From positions 186,001 through 250,000 of the forward strand of contig NZ_SDWV01000004.1 in NCBI RefSeq assembly GCF_004137345.1: a DNA stretch of 64,000 nt, written 5' to 3'. Of the stretch, positions 17,475-25,450 are shown piece by piece (position 1 is the first letter of the stretch; each line of letters opens with the position of its first letter). The DNA comes from Nocardioides zhouii (GTDB lineage: Bacteria; Actinomycetota; Actinomycetes; Propionibacteriales; Nocardioidaceae). The translations under genes were made by a program, and so were the position numbers. Below the pieces are notes generated by a model. That model made no database searches, was not told where the DNA came from, and saw only the letters and a program-made list of their open reading frames with translations.

Positions 17475-17891
17475 ATGGCCTCACGACTGACCGAGATCTC
17501 CCTCGACTGCCACGACCCCGACCGGCTCGCCGAGTTCTGGACCGCCGCCCTCGACTGGGCGGTGCTGCACCACGAGCCCAGTCTGGTCGAGATCGGGCCG
17601 TCCGGCCGCGACGACGACGCGCTGCTCGACGCCGTACGCTCCGGCCCGGTCGCGCCGACGATGTTCCTGGCGGCGGTGCCGGAGGACAAGGTCGTGAAGA
17701 ACCGTGTCCACTTCGACCTGTCCCCGATCGACCGCTCCCAGGACGAGGAGGTCGACCGGCTGCTCGCGCTCGGCGCCAGCCACGCGGAGGTGGGCCAGTC
17801 GGGCGAGGAGTCGTGGGTGGTCCTGGCCGATCCTGAGGGCAACGAGTTCTGCGTGCTGCGCAGCCTGGCGGCCGGGCACTTCGCGCTGTGA
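17475..17891 (+). CDS. VOC (glyoxalase/bleomycin-resistance) superfamily protein
   Basis: A 138-residue protein with the paired beta-alpha-beta-beta-beta units of the vicinal oxygen chelate fold. The first unit opens with LTEISLDCHDPDRLAEFWTAALDW; the second contains HFDLSPIDRSQDEEVDRLLALGA and ends DPEGNEFCVL. The His and Glu in those positions are usual metal ligands. Substrate unknown. ATG at 17475 is used; a TTG 12 bp upstream is the alternative. Its stop overlaps the next gene's GTG by 4 bp. Confidence 0.85.
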   Translation: MASRLTEISLDCHDPDRLAEFWTAALDWAVLHHEPSLVEIGPSGRDDDALLDAVRSGPVAPTMFLAAVPEDKVVKNRVHFDLSPIDRSQDEEVDRLLALGASHAEVGQSGEESWVVLADPEGNEFCVLRSLAAGHFAL

Positions 17892-18451
17892 GCGGCCTCG
17901 CCGTCGACCTGCCCATCGCGACCGAGCGGCTCGTGCTGCGGGCGCACCGCACCGACGACCTCGACGACCTGGTCCGCTTCCACGGCGACCCCGAGGTCGT
18001 GCGCTACGTGCCCTGGCCCGTGCGTGACCGCGCCGCCACCGCGGAGACGCTCGAGGCCAAGCTCGGGCAGACGACGCTCGACGAGCCGGGCAAGTGGCTG
18101 GTGCTCGCGGTCGAGCTGCGGTCGACGGGGACGGTGATCGGCGAGGTGCTGCTCAAGTGGGCCTCCGACCGCCAGGGCGAGCTCGGCTTCGCCTTCGGCC
18201 GCGACCACCACGGGCAGGGGTACGCCGCCGAGGCCGCTCGCGCCGTCCTCGGTCTCGCCTTCGACGACCTCGGCTTCCACCGGGTCAGCGCCGTGGTCGT
18301 CGACGGCAACGACGCGTCCACCCGCCTCCTCGAGCGGCTGGGGTTCCGGCAGGAGGCGCGGCACGTGGACGGCGTGTTCTTCAAGGGCGCCTGGACGACA
18401 TCGCTCGTGTTCGCGCTGCTCGAGGACGAGTGGCGGGCCGGACGGCCCTGA
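17888..18451 (+). CDS. GNAT N-acetyltransferase, RimJ/RimL type
   Basis: A 187-residue acetyl-CoA-dependent acetyltransferase. Motifs: N-terminal IATERLVLRAHRTDDLDDL, central GELGFAFGRDHHGQGYAAEAARAVLGLAF (acetyl-CoA pyrophosphate loop HHGQGYA) and VVDGNDASTRLLERLGF. This arrangement is typical of the RimJ/RimL-like branch, which acetylates protein N-termini or small amines; the acceptor is unknown. Translationally coupled to the VOC gene by a GTGA overlap. Confidence 0.9.
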   Translation: MSGLAVDLPIATERLVLRAHRTDDLDDLVRFHGDPEVVRYVPWPVRDRAATAETLEAKLGQTTLDEPGKWLVLAVELRSTGTVIGEVLLKWASDRQGELGFAFGRDHHGQGYAAEAARAVLGLAFDDLGFHRVSAVVVDGNDASTRLLERLGFRQEARHVDGVFFKGAWTTSLVFALLEDEWRAGRP

Positions 18452-18462
18452 TCCTGCCGGCG

Positions 18463-19308
18463 TCAGGCCGCCGCCATGAAGTCCCGCAGCACCTTCGCGA
18501 ACCGGTCCGGGTCGTCGAGGTGGGGGAAGTGGCCGGCGCCCTCGAAGAGCTCGACCCGGCAGTCGGGCACCGCCCGTTGCGCGGAGAGCGCGTGCCAGGC
18601 GGGGATCATCCGGTCCTTGGAGCCCCACACGATCAGGGTCGGCGGCGGCGTCACCGCGCCGAGGTGGTCGTACGCGTTGATGCTCTGGCCGCCGAAGTCG
18701 ATGACCGCGCGGGTGGTGGCGAGGAAGGCGCGACGGCTCTGGCTGTCGCCCAGCGAGGTGAAGCCCCGCCAGATCGCGCCGATGTCGGCGCCCGGCTTCC
18801 AGCCGACCTTCTGCGCACCGCGGCCGAGCGCCTCGACGCGTTCGAGCACGGGCGCGGAGGCGATGACGCTCAGCACCTGCTCGGCGCCGGGCAGGGTGGC
18901 GGAGCGCAGGACCATGTTGACCTCGCGCCCGAGGCCGCCGCTGGAGACGAGGACGAGGCGGTCCACCCGGTCGGGGAAGAGGTAGTAGAACTGCATCGCG
19001 ATGCCGCCGCCGAGCGAGTGCCCGACGAGGGTGACCCGCTCGATGCCGAGGTGGTCGAGCAGGTCGCGCAGGGTCGCGGCGTGCGAGCTGAGGGAGTAGT
19101 CGCCCGTCGGCTTGGCGGACTCACCGTGCCCGAACAGGTCCGGCACGACGACACGGTGGTCGTCGTCGATCTTGTCGACGAGGTGCGACCACTGGCGCTG
19201 CGAGCCCAGGATGCCGTGGATGAAGAGCACGACGGGGCCGGAGCCGCTGTCGACGTACGACAACTCGTGCCCGTGGAGGGCGACCGTGTGCGGGGCCGGG
19301 CGGGCCAT
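18463..19308 (-). CDS. Alpha/beta hydrolase
   Basis: A 281-residue hydrolase. The nucleophile elbow is GHSLGGGIAMQ, the acid is in VWGSKDRMIP and the histidine in GAGHFPHLDDP, so the catalytic triad is complete. An oxyanion-hole motif FIHGILGSQRQW precedes it. ATG at 19308 is chosen because GAGG lies 9 bp upstream; the ATG at 19317 directly abuts that site. Substrate unknown. It converges with the acetyltransferase gene 11 bp away. Confidence 0.88.
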   Translation of the reverse strand: MARPAPHTVALHGHELSYVDSGSGPVVLFIHGILGSQRQWSHLVDKIDDDHRVVVPDLFGHGESAKPTGDYSLSSHAATLRDLLDHLGIERVTLVGHSLGGGIAMQFYYLFPDRVDRLVLVSSGGLGREVNMVLRSATLPGAEQVLSVIASAPVLERVEALGRGAQKVGWKPGADIGAIWRGFTSLGDSQSRRAFLATTRAVIDFGGQSINAYDHLGAVTPPPTLIVWGSKDRMIPAWHALSAQRAVPDCRVELFEGAGHFPHLDDPDRFAKVLRDFMAAA

Positions 19309-19387
19309 GGCTGACATCCTCGCGGTGGTGGGTGGTGCTGGTTACCCCACGGTAGCCGCGATCACACCGGCACCGGCCGCGCTGGGG

Positions 19388-19422
19388 CGAAGATCACTCG
19401 CGCCGGGCACGAGGGATCTTCG
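19388..19422 (-). terminator. Hairpin after the F420-reductase-like gene
   Basis: Perfect 8-bp arms CGAAGATC / GATCTTCG with an inner 4-bp CTCG/CGAG stem, starting 22 bp beyond the stop codon at 19444 on the same strand. Confidence 0.6.
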
Positions 19423-19443
19423 ACCCGGGCGGGTCCCGGGCGC

Positions 19444-20073
19444 TCAGCCCGCTGCGAGGGCCTCGCGCAAGCTGTCGGCGCCCAGCTCCGCGCCGTACGC
19501 CGGCTTGTCACGCTCGAAGCGCGCGCCCTCGGCGAGCGGCCCGGCGTCGACGACGTCGAAGCCGAAGGACTCGATCAGGTCGGTGACGACCGACTTGGCG
19601 TCCGCGTCGTCGCCCGCGATCGCGAGGGCGCGTCGGTCGTCGGCGCCGGCCGGGCGGCCCTCGGTGACGATGTGGGCGGCCTGGATCGCGTTGAACGCCT
19701 TGACGACCTTCGAGGTCGGCAGGTGCGCGGCCAGCATCTCGCTCACGCTCGTACGGCCCTCGTCGAGCTCGGCGTAGCGGCCGTCCCGCTCGAAGTAGTA
19801 GTTGTTCGTGTCGATGACGACCTTGCCGGCCAGGGGCTCAACCGGCACGTCGAGGTAGGCCTTGAACGGGACGGTCACCACCACCAGGTCACCGGCCTCC
19901 CCTGCCTCCTGGGCGGTCGCCGCCCGGGCTCGCGGGCCGAGGTCCGCGACGAGGTCGGACAAGGTCTCCGGGCCGCGCGAGTTGCTGAGCACGACGTCGT
20001 GCCCCTGCTCGATCGCGCGCCGGGCGATCGCCGTACCGATGTGTCCACTGCCGATGAGTCCGATGGTTGTCAT
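19444..20073 (-). CDS. NAD(P)-binding protein, F420-dependent NADP reductase-like
   Basis: A 209-residue Rossmann protein with GLIGSGHIGTAIARRA at the N-terminus, then the family's SNSRGPETL (NADP-binding residues), VVVTVPFKAY, and VVKAFNAIQAAHI. It is close to F420-dependent NADPH reductases and related dehydrogenases that lack F420 specificity, so the coenzyme pair is uncertain. ATG at 20073. It stands alone between a terminator-like hairpin and the molybdo-enzyme operon. Confidence 0.8.
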   Translation of the reverse strand: MTTIGLIGSGHIGTAIARRAIEQGHDVVLSNSRGPETLSDLVADLGPRARAATAQEAGEAGDLVVVTVPFKAYLDVPVEPLAGKVVIDTNNYYFERDGRYAELDEGRTSVSEMLAAHLPTSKVVKAFNAIQAAHIVTEGRPAGADDRRALAIAGDDADAKSVVTDLIESFGFDVVDAGPLAEGARFERDKPAYGAELGADSLREALAAG

Positions 20074-20109
20074 GGTGGTGGAACGGCCCGCGCCGCGGTT
20101 TGCTTCCCC

Positions 20110-20829
20110 TCAGCCGGTGACGCCGAACCTCTCGACCCGGATGGCCTCGGGGCTGACGCCGGATGCGATCAGCAGGCCCTCCGCGAACTCGGCGAAGCGC
20201 GAGGAGCCACAGACGTACGCGAGCTCGGCACCGGCCAGCAGGGGGCCGATCTCGTCCGCGGTCGGAGGACCGGGCGGCCGGCCACCCGTGCCATCACGGG
20301 TGTACGCGATCGTGGCGCCCGCGCGGGCGAGCTCGTCGGCGTACGGCAGCTCCTCGGGGCTGCGCGCGACGGCGACCACGCGGAGCAGGTCGGAGCGGTC
20401 GAGGCGCCGGGCGGCGCGGATCATCGACACCGCGGGGACGAGCCCGGTGCCACCGACCAGGCAGAGCGCAGGCGTGTACGTGTCCCACCTGAACCATCGT
20501 CCGATCGGTCCGCGCAGCTCGAGGACGTCGCCGACCTCGGCCACGTCCGCGAGGAACTCCGAGACCTCGCCGTCCGGGAGCCGTTCGACGAGGAACTCCA
20601 CGAGTGGGTCGCTGTCGTCGGAGGCCAGGGAGTAGGACCGCTGGGCGGTGTAGTCGTCGGGGGCGCGCAACCGGATGAGGTAGTGCTGCCCGGGCCAGTG
20701 GCGCTGGCGGTCGTCGACGTGCATGCGGAGCCGGACGAGGTGCGGTGCCGGGAAGTCCTTGCTGATGATGCGGCCGGTCGTCCAGGACGTCGCACCAACA
20801 CCGACGGACGCGAAGGACCCGTCCGTCAC
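20110..20829 (-). CDS. FAD/NAD(P)-binding oxidoreductase partner of the molybdo-enzyme
   Basis: A 239-residue ferredoxin-NADP-reductase-type flavoprotein without a ferredoxin domain. The FAD motif is RSYSLAS, the NAD(P) motif is LVGGTGLVPAVSMIRA, and the C-terminal VCGSSRFAEFAE follows the family pattern. GTG at 20829 overlaps the stop of the molybdo-enzyme gene (GTGA), so the two are made together and probably form an electron-transfer pair that passes NAD(P)H electrons to the molybdenum centre or back. Confidence 0.88.
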   Translation of the reverse strand: MTDGSFASVGVGATSWTTGRIISKDFPAPHLVRLRMHVDDRQRHWPGQHYLIRLRAPDDYTAQRSYSLASDDSDPLVEFLVERLPDGEVSEFLADVAEVGDVLELRGPIGRWFRWDTYTPALCLVGGTGLVPAVSMIRAARRLDRSDLLRVVAVARSPEELPYADELARAGATIAYTRDGTGGRPPGPPTADEIGPLLAGAELAYVCGSSRFAEFAEGLLIASGVSPEAIRVERFGVTG

Positions 20830-21437
20830 GGGTCGCCCTGGTAGCGCTGCTCGAGCCACGGGTCGCCGCGATCGTGGTAGCCGTTGCTCTCCCAGAACCC
20901 GGGCCGATCCGTGGCCGTCAGCTCGAGCCGACTGATCCACTTCGCGGACTTCCAGAAGTAGAGGTGCGGGACCAGCAGGCGTACGGGGCCTCCGTGCTCG
21001 GCCGTCAACGGCCTCCCGTCGAACTCCCACACCACCCAGGCCTTGCCGCCCGTGACGTCCGCAAGGGGCAGGTTGGTCGTGTAACCGGTCGATGAGTGGG
21101 CCATCACGAACGCCGCCTCCGGCTGCGGCTCGGCGGCCGCGAGCAGGGTGTCGACGGAGACGCCGGCGAACACCACGTCGAACTTCGACCAGGTCGTGAC
21201 GCAGTGGATGTCGCCGTTGTACGACGACCTCGGCAGCTGCTGCACCTCGTCCCACGTCCAGGTGGTCGGCTCACCCACGAGACCGTCCACACCGATGGTC
21301 CACGACTCGCGCTCGATCCGCGGCGTCGCCTCGGCGGTGAGCACCGGCCATCCCGCACCCGTGTCGTACTGACCGGGGGGCAGGCGGCCCTCGGGCCCGT
21401 CGGGTCGGCGGCGGCGGAAGCCTCGGGTCACGGGCAC
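20826..21437 (-). CDS. Sulfite-oxidase-like molybdopterin oxidoreductase
   Basis: A 203-residue oxidoreductase of the sulfite oxidase/MsrP fold. The molybdenum-ligating cysteine is in GDIHCVTTWS (Cys79), followed by the pterin-binding stretch FVMAHSSTGYTTNLPL and the closing WISRLEL. There is no signal peptide, so it is cytoplasmic, unlike periplasmic MsrP. Compact length is normal for this bacterial branch. Its partner flavoprotein gene overlaps its stop. The substrate is unknown. Confidence 0.88.
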   Translation of the reverse strand: MPVTRGFRRRRPDGPEGRLPPGQYDTGAGWPVLTAEATPRIERESWTIGVDGLVGEPTTWTWDEVQQLPRSSYNGDIHCVTTWSKFDVVFAGVSVDTLLAAAEPQPEAAFVMAHSSTGYTTNLPLADVTGGKAWVVWEFDGRPLTAEHGGPVRLLVPHLYFWKSAKWISRLELTATDRPGFWESNGYHDRGDPWLEQRYQGDP

Positions 21438-21464
21438 GATGCGAGCCTAGCGGCGAACGCACGA

Positions 21465-21493
21465 GCCGCGCCCCGGTCGGACCGGGGCGCGGC
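21465..21493 (-). terminator. Strong GC hairpin terminator
   Basis: Fourteen-base arms GCCGCGCCCCGGTC / GACCGGGGCGCGGC separated by one base (a real loop would open the inner pairs). It starts 21 bp past the stop of the isomerase gene at 21514. Confidence 0.8.
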
Positions 21494-21513
21494 ACGGAAG
21501 CGGAGCCGAGAGG

Positions 21514-22647
21514 TCAGCCGCGCAGCTTGGCCAGGTTGTCGAAGCTGTACTGGGCGTACGCCAGCGACTGACCCGGGGTGATGGGGGTCTGGGTGCCCGG
21601 GATGTTCGCGCTGGGCGCGGTGTCCTGCTCCCACATCGGGTTGTGGTAGCCCTTGGCGCCGACCCCGCCCAGGAACTTCACGTAGTCGATGTTGCCGGCA
21701 CCGAACGGCACGATGTCGTAGCCGTTGCTCGTGCCCGGTCGCGATGCCCCGTCCTTGGCGTGGAACAGCGGGAAGCGCATCGGGCCGTAGGCGTTGACGG
21801 TGCCCAGCGGGTCGAAGTCGTCCGCGACCACGGTGCCGTCGGCGGCGACGTAGCTGCGGTGCTTGTACTGCGCCACGTGGGCCCAGTAGATGTCCATCTC
21901 CAGGAAGACGTAGCGCGAGTCGGTGTTGTTCATGAACCACTCGAGGCGTCGTACGCCGCTGGAGCGGGTGGGCCGGCCCTGCACGTCGAGCGGCCCCGAG
22001 TCGATCAGGTGGCTGTAGGCGATGTCGTGGTTGTGCGTGTAGAGCTTCAGCCCGTGCTTGTTCATCGCTCGCTCGCCGAGGATGTTCCAGCGGTCGGCCG
22101 CGAGCTGCCAGTCGGCCAGGTAGGCGGAGCCGGTGGGGTCGCTGCCGGTGCCGATGTGGCCCATGCCCAGGACGTTCGCCGCCTCGCAGGCGGCATCGAA
22201 GGTGGCCAGGGTGGCGTCGGTGATGGTGCTCGGGATGCTGCCGTGGTTGCCCTCGGCCTCGAGGCCGTTGTCGTCGAGCCACTGCTTGAGCAGGGCCGGA
22301 GCCGGCGTACGTCCACCCTCGGCGTTGACGTTCTGCGTGTAGCCGGCGAACTCGATCTGCTTGTAGCCGATCTTGGCCAGCTCGGCGAAGACCTCCTTGA
22401 AGCCCGAGGGGACGTCGAAGGCGTTGGGGTCACGGCTGATCGCGTCACGCACGCTGTAGAGGATGATCCCGAGCTTGCCCCTCGGGATGAGGACTCCCTT
22501 GCCGGCCGCGGCGGCCGGCGAGCTCAGCGGGCCGACCATGGATGCGGCCGCGACGCCCGTCGAGGCTGCCAGCAGCTGGCGGCGGTTGAGGCCGAGCCGG
22601 CGCATCAGCGCGGGCGTCTCGGTGGACCTGATGTCAGGGGTGTTCAT
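21514..22647 (-). CDS. Tat-exported sugar phosphate isomerase/epimerase-like protein
   Basis: A 377-residue protein with a twin-arginine signal (NRRQLLAASTGVAAASMVG) ending near residue 48. The rest is an AP-endonuclease-2-type TIM barrel: LGIILYSVRDAI, YKQIEFAGYTQ, LEAEGNHGSIP, LKLYTHNHDIAY, FLEMDIYWAHVA and RFPLFHAKDG supply the Glu, His and Asp metal ligands of xylose-isomerase-like enzymes. It probably acts on a sugar outside the membrane. The upstream 200 bp hold a palindromic operator candidate. Confidence 0.85.
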   Translation of the reverse strand: MNTPDIRSTETPALMRRLGLNRRQLLAASTGVAAASMVGPLSSPAAAAGKGVLIPRGKLGIILYSVRDAISRDPNAFDVPSGFKEVFAELAKIGYKQIEFAGYTQNVNAEGGRTPAPALLKQWLDDNGLEAEGNHGSIPSTITDATLATFDAACEAANVLGMGHIGTGSDPTGSAYLADWQLAADRWNILGERAMNKHGLKLYTHNHDIAYSHLIDSGPLDVQGRPTRSSGVRRLEWFMNNTDSRYVFLEMDIYWAHVAQYKHRSYVAADGTVVADDFDPLGTVNAYGPMRFPLFHAKDGASRPGTSNGYDIVPFGAGNIDYVKFLGGVGAKGYHNPMWEQDTAPSANIPGTQTPITPGQSLAYAQYSFDNLAKLRG

Positions 22648-22749
22648 GGTGCTCCTCCAGGGGCTCGATCACGGGACCACGGAATCCGATGTGGCGTGCG
22701 TCACGTCGTGACCCTGCGAACGTACGGAGTTACGACGACGTACGTCAAT

Positions 22750-22773
22750 CTTTTGTCTCAGATTCGACAAAAG
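22750..22773. promoter_or_regulatory. Operator-like palindrome before the isomerase gene
   Basis: CTTTTGTC (22750-22757) and GACAAAAG (22766-22773) form perfect 8-bp arms with an 8-bp spacer, 103 bp upstream of the start at 22647. This AT-rich palindrome stands out in a GC-rich region. ROK and LacI-type sugar regulators bind sites of this shape; no regulator gene is adjacent. Confidence 0.55.
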
Positions 22774-22849
22774 TGATTTCAGCGGCCCAGCACCTGCGGG
22801 ACGCAGGGTCAGCTGCGCGCCACGCTGGCGGTGGGAGCGGCGGCGAGCA

Positions 22850-23305
22850 TCAGTCGTCGCGCCCCCGGCCCAGCACCCGGTCCACGAGCGAGCGAGGTGG
22901 CCGCCACTCCTCCAGATCGATCCCCTCGGCGCGGGCACGCTCGACCAGGTCCACAACCGCCGCGGCACCAGTGACGTACGGCGTCATGACGGTCCGTATC
23001 CGCTCCAGCAGGCGCGCCGGACCGATCGCGCAGAACATGCTGCCCTCGGAGTCCAGCTCGACGCGCCCGGCGAGCCGGCGGCCGGCGTAGTGGAGCACGC
23101 CCTCCCAGAACGACCCGTTCGGCTCGACACCCGCGGCAACGAGCGCGTCGTCCACCGGCAGCTCTCCGCAGGGAAACGTGAGTGACGACTCACGGCCGTC
23201 GGCGTACAGCGAGAAGTGGTCCATGAATGGCATGGTGCCATCGGCGCCCGGCGCGTCGGACGACCAGAAGTCCCGGGCCTGACCAGGCGCCACGCTCGGC
23301 CCCAC
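22850..23305 (-). CDS. Imm51-like immunity protein
   Basis: A 151-residue protein whose core matches the immunity protein 51 family as I know it: DALVAAGVEPNGSFWEGVLHY, then FDSEGSMFCA-type motif (here LDSEGSMFCAIGPARLLERI) and a helical C-terminus. Such proteins neutralise polymorphic toxins of neighbours. No toxin gene is next to it, so it is an orphan. The N-terminus is uncertain: GTG at 23305 is the longest start, while ATG codons in MPFMDHF (25-28 residues later) fit the usual family start. Confidence 0.65.
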   Translation of the reverse strand: MGPSVAPGQARDFWSSDAPGADGTMPFMDHFSLYADGRESSLTFPCGELPVDDALVAAGVEPNGSFWEGVLHYAGRRLAGRVELDSEGSMFCAIGPARLLERIRTVMTPYVTGAAAVVDLVERARAEGIDLEEWRPPRSLVDRVLGRGRDD

Positions 23306-23833
23306 CTCGACGTACGAGTTGTGGTCGTCCGGCGCGCCGGCCGGCCACCCCGGACGCGATTCGCTCGCTTCGCGCGCAGCAGCGCCTCAGACGTTGAAGC
23401 GGAACGAAAACGGGGGTTTCGATCGTTCGTTGTCGACTGCCGAAACTGACCTCTGACCTGCGGAAACACTGCACTTGGCCCTTCGGGCACTCACCGTCAA
23501 TTGGCGTCGCTTTCGGCTCTGGTGAGGGCAGATTGAGGGCAGAATTGGCCCTGCTAGGCGATGGATAGAGCAGTCGCCTCCGCAGCGAAACATCGCAGGT
23601 TCGCCTCTTGCCTGGGGATCATTCACGCTCAAGCAAGTCGCTCGACAGGCCGTCCAGTCACCCACTCAATACTTTGCTCCTTGCTCTGAACTTCGGCGCT
23701 CCGCGGGACGCCCAGCCGGGAGGAGCGCCGGAGGCCAGGTATGACTCGCCACGAGATGGAACGCGTCGGGGCGAACTCAAGCCCGGGACCTTCGGCTCTG
23801 ACTCTCGAGACAGCCCGCGCCTACGTTCGGACC
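23306..23833. other. 528-bp gene-poor stretch with lower GC
   Basis: No convincing gene is seen. Base composition shifts: AT-richer runs such as GAACGAAAACGGGGGTTTCG near 23401 contrast with both flanks. It contains an 11-bp direct repeat (TGAGGGCAGAT / TGAGGGCAGAA at 23523-23544) and a tRNA-like remnant at 23548-23619. It marks the change from ordinary chromosomal genes on the left to the hypoxia island on the right. Confidence 0.6.
23548..23619 (+). pseudogene. Degenerate tRNA-Arg(CCG)-like sequence
   Basis: Shares blocks with actinobacterial tRNA-Arg(CCG): GGATAGAGCA of the D-loop, CCTCCG around the anticodon (CCG at 23580-23582 in a 7-base loop preceded by T), and TCGCAGGTTCG of the T-arm. 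The T-stem still pairs (one G-T), the anticodon stem keeps four pairs, but the D-stem and the ends of the acceptor stem do not pair. It is therefore a remnant, perhaps an old integration site. Confidence 0.4.
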
Positions 23834-24280
23834 ATGACGCACGAGACCAGCAAGAAATACCGGTTGGGTCCTGCCCAACGATCGGTGAACCAGCTGTACG
23901 CCGCGCTGACGCGGCTGCGACTGGGCACGTCGCACCGGCACCTGCTCACCGTGACCGGACGCCGAAGTGGGTTGCCGAGAACTACGCCCGTGGACGTGAT
24001 GGACCACGACGGTGTCCTGTGGCTGGTCGCACCGTACGGGGAGGTCAACTGGGTGAAGAACCTACGCCAAGCGGGCGTCGCCGAACTGTGTCGCGGACGG
24101 AGGGTGCGCACCTTCGATGCTGAGGAGGTCGGTCCTGAGCTGGCCGCCCCAGTGATACGGCAGTACATCGCTCACGTACCTGTCACCCGAGCGTATTGGG
24201 GGGTCTCCTCCGAGGGCACCATCGACGAGTTGCGCACCGAGGCTCGAACCCACCCGGTGTTCCGCCTGACCGCATGTTGA
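23834..24280 (+). CDS. Deazaflavin (F420)-dependent nitroreductase-family protein
   Basis: A 148-residue split-barrel protein of the Ddn type. The family pattern is clear: LRLGTSHRHLLTVTGRRSGLPRTTPVDVMDHDGVLWLVAPYGEVNWVKNLRQ (seen in pieces HLLTVTGRRSG, LVAPYG and WVKNLR), with VNWVKNLR contacting F420. Such enzymes use reduced F420 to reduce quinones or nitro compounds. The start ATG at 23834 (MTHETSKKYR) is chosen over an in-frame ATG at 23741 whose extra residues are not family-like. Confidence 0.85.
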   Translation: MTHETSKKYRLGPAQRSVNQLYAALTRLRLGTSHRHLLTVTGRRSGLPRTTPVDVMDHDGVLWLVAPYGEVNWVKNLRQAGVAELCRGRRVRTFDAEEVGPELAAPVIRQYIAHVPVTRAYWGVSSEGTIDELRTEARTHPVFRLTAC

Positions 24281-24339
24281 TGTCGGGTGCGGGGGCCTCG
24301 CGACCGTACGCGTAGGTCCTCGTCCCATCGGCGATGCGG

Positions 24340-24444
24340 ATCAACGGTTGCGGCCGGTCCTCGAGCGAGCCAGAGCGCCCAGGTCGCTTCGATCCCGTCG
24401 GCCAACACGTCGAGATCGACGCTGTCGAGATCGCTAGTGACCCC
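24340..24444 (-). pseudogene. Tail fragment of a WS/DGAT acyltransferase gene
   Basis: Reads GVTSDLDSVDLDVLADGIEATW, which matches the C-terminus of the intact acyltransferase at 33972-35276 (GITSDLDVADLDVLVEGIDAAW) at both protein and DNA level. No more of the gene is present, and it lies 9 bp past the stop of the RsbRD-like gene. It looks like the remnant left by a deletion. Confidence 0.65.
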
Positions 24445-24452
24445 GGGGTCGC

Positions 24453-24908
24453 CTACGATTCGACGCCGGAGAACAACGCCGTCAGGTCGAGCGAGGGGAC
24501 ATGCTTCCTGGAAGCCAACGACACGTAGGCACGCGCCATCGTGTCCTTCCCGAAGCCAAGGACCGTGCTCAGCAAGCCGATCGCCTCGGCCAGTTCTGGT
24601 GTCGACACGTCTGCGATGAGGCGGCGCCACATGGCCCCCTCGAGCGAGTTGAAGGCCAGTTGAACCTCGGCAATGTCGAATCCCGCGTCGAAACGCTCGG
24701 AGGCGACGCTTTCCGCGAAGGTGCTGACTGGCGTCAGGTCCTTGCTCTGGATCGCCGTGACGACCAGCTCGTAGAGGGCCGTCAGTCGCTGCCGTGTGAA
24801 CTCCTCACCCGCCTTCTCGTAGTGAGTCGAGCGCGAGCGTCCGATGGCGTCAGAGGCCTCGTCGATCACGTCCGTCTTGGCTTTGTCGAGCAGCGCATCC
24901 AGTTCCAT
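24453..24908 (-). CDS. RsbRD N-terminal-domain-like sensory protein
   Basis: A 151-residue all-helical protein resembling the globin-like N-terminal domain of RsbRD/RsbR-type stressosome sensors: LYELVVTAIQSKDLTPVSTFAESVASERFDAGFDIAEVQLAFNSLEGAMW (FAESVASERF and GFDIAEV are the family marks). No STAS output domain is attached, so it would act through a partner. ATG at 24908 has GAGG 7 bp upstream. It follows a membrane-protein gene by 62 bp on the same strand. Confidence 0.7.
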   Translation of the reverse strand: MELDALLDKAKTDVIDEASDAIGRSRSTHYEKAGEEFTRQRLTALYELVVTAIQSKDLTPVSTFAESVASERFDAGFDIAEVQLAFNSLEGAMWRRLIADVSTPELAEAIGLLSTVLGFGKDTMARAYVSLASRKHVPSLDLTALFSGVES

Positions 24909-24970
24909 CGGTCTACCTCTTCCATCGAGTACTAGTCCTGCTAACGCAACCGCCCCGCCTCGGCGCCCTG

Positions 24971-25450
24971 TCACCGACGCGCCTCGCGAATGGAGGGTGG
25001 AGTCGACGCCGTCGGCTCGGGTGCGTCGACGTCGTCACCGATGGTGTCGAGCTGGGGCTCGAGATAGGTAAAGGACGTTTCTGACCGCCCTCCGTGCCAG
25101 ACGCGCGGACCCCCGGCTTCACACCCGTGGACGGCGGCAGCGATGAGAAGCACGATGTTGACGAGTGTTCCGGCCCGTGCGTCCTGCCAGGAAGTCGATA
25201 TGGCGATCTGCGAGACCGCCGCGGCGACGGCGGCCAGAAGCCACCACCATCTGGGTGCTCTGACGGCAAGCAGCGCTGCGGCGGCGATGACTAGCACGGC
25301 CGCGGCGAGCCAGACCGTTGCTTCCGCGGTTCCGATGGGGGTCGTGAGTTGGGAGACCTCCGCCCAGCCGAAACCTTTGAAGGCGCCGAGGAGATGGATC
25401 AAACCGTGGCCCGCCAAGGCCGCAACGAGCAACCATCCAAGCTTGGACAT
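24971..25450 (-). CDS. Four-helix membrane protein of unknown function
   Basis: A 159-residue protein with four hydrophobic segments (about residues 5-22, 42-62, 67-87 and 96-110) and a soluble acidic tail. The opening GWLLVAALAGHGLIHLLGAFKGFG with GHGLIHLLG is shared by a family of small membrane proteins in many bacteria whose role is unknown. It may be co-transcribed with the RsbRD-like gene. The 292 bp upstream (25451-25742), before the end of cydDC, hold no gene I can support. Confidence 0.7.
   Translation of the reverse strand: MSKLGWLLVAALAGHGLIHLLGAFKGFGWAEVSQLTTPIGTAEATVWLAAAVLVIAAAALLAVRAPRWWWLLAAVAAAVSQIAISTSWQDARAGTLVNIVLLIAAAVHGCEAGGPRVWHGGRSETSFTYLEPQLDTIGDDVDAPEPTASTPPSIREARR

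Noticed and set aside
23306..23600. An integrase gene or its remnant at the island edge
   Set aside because: No integrase motif could be found in either strand; only composition and the tRNA-like block support an integration event.
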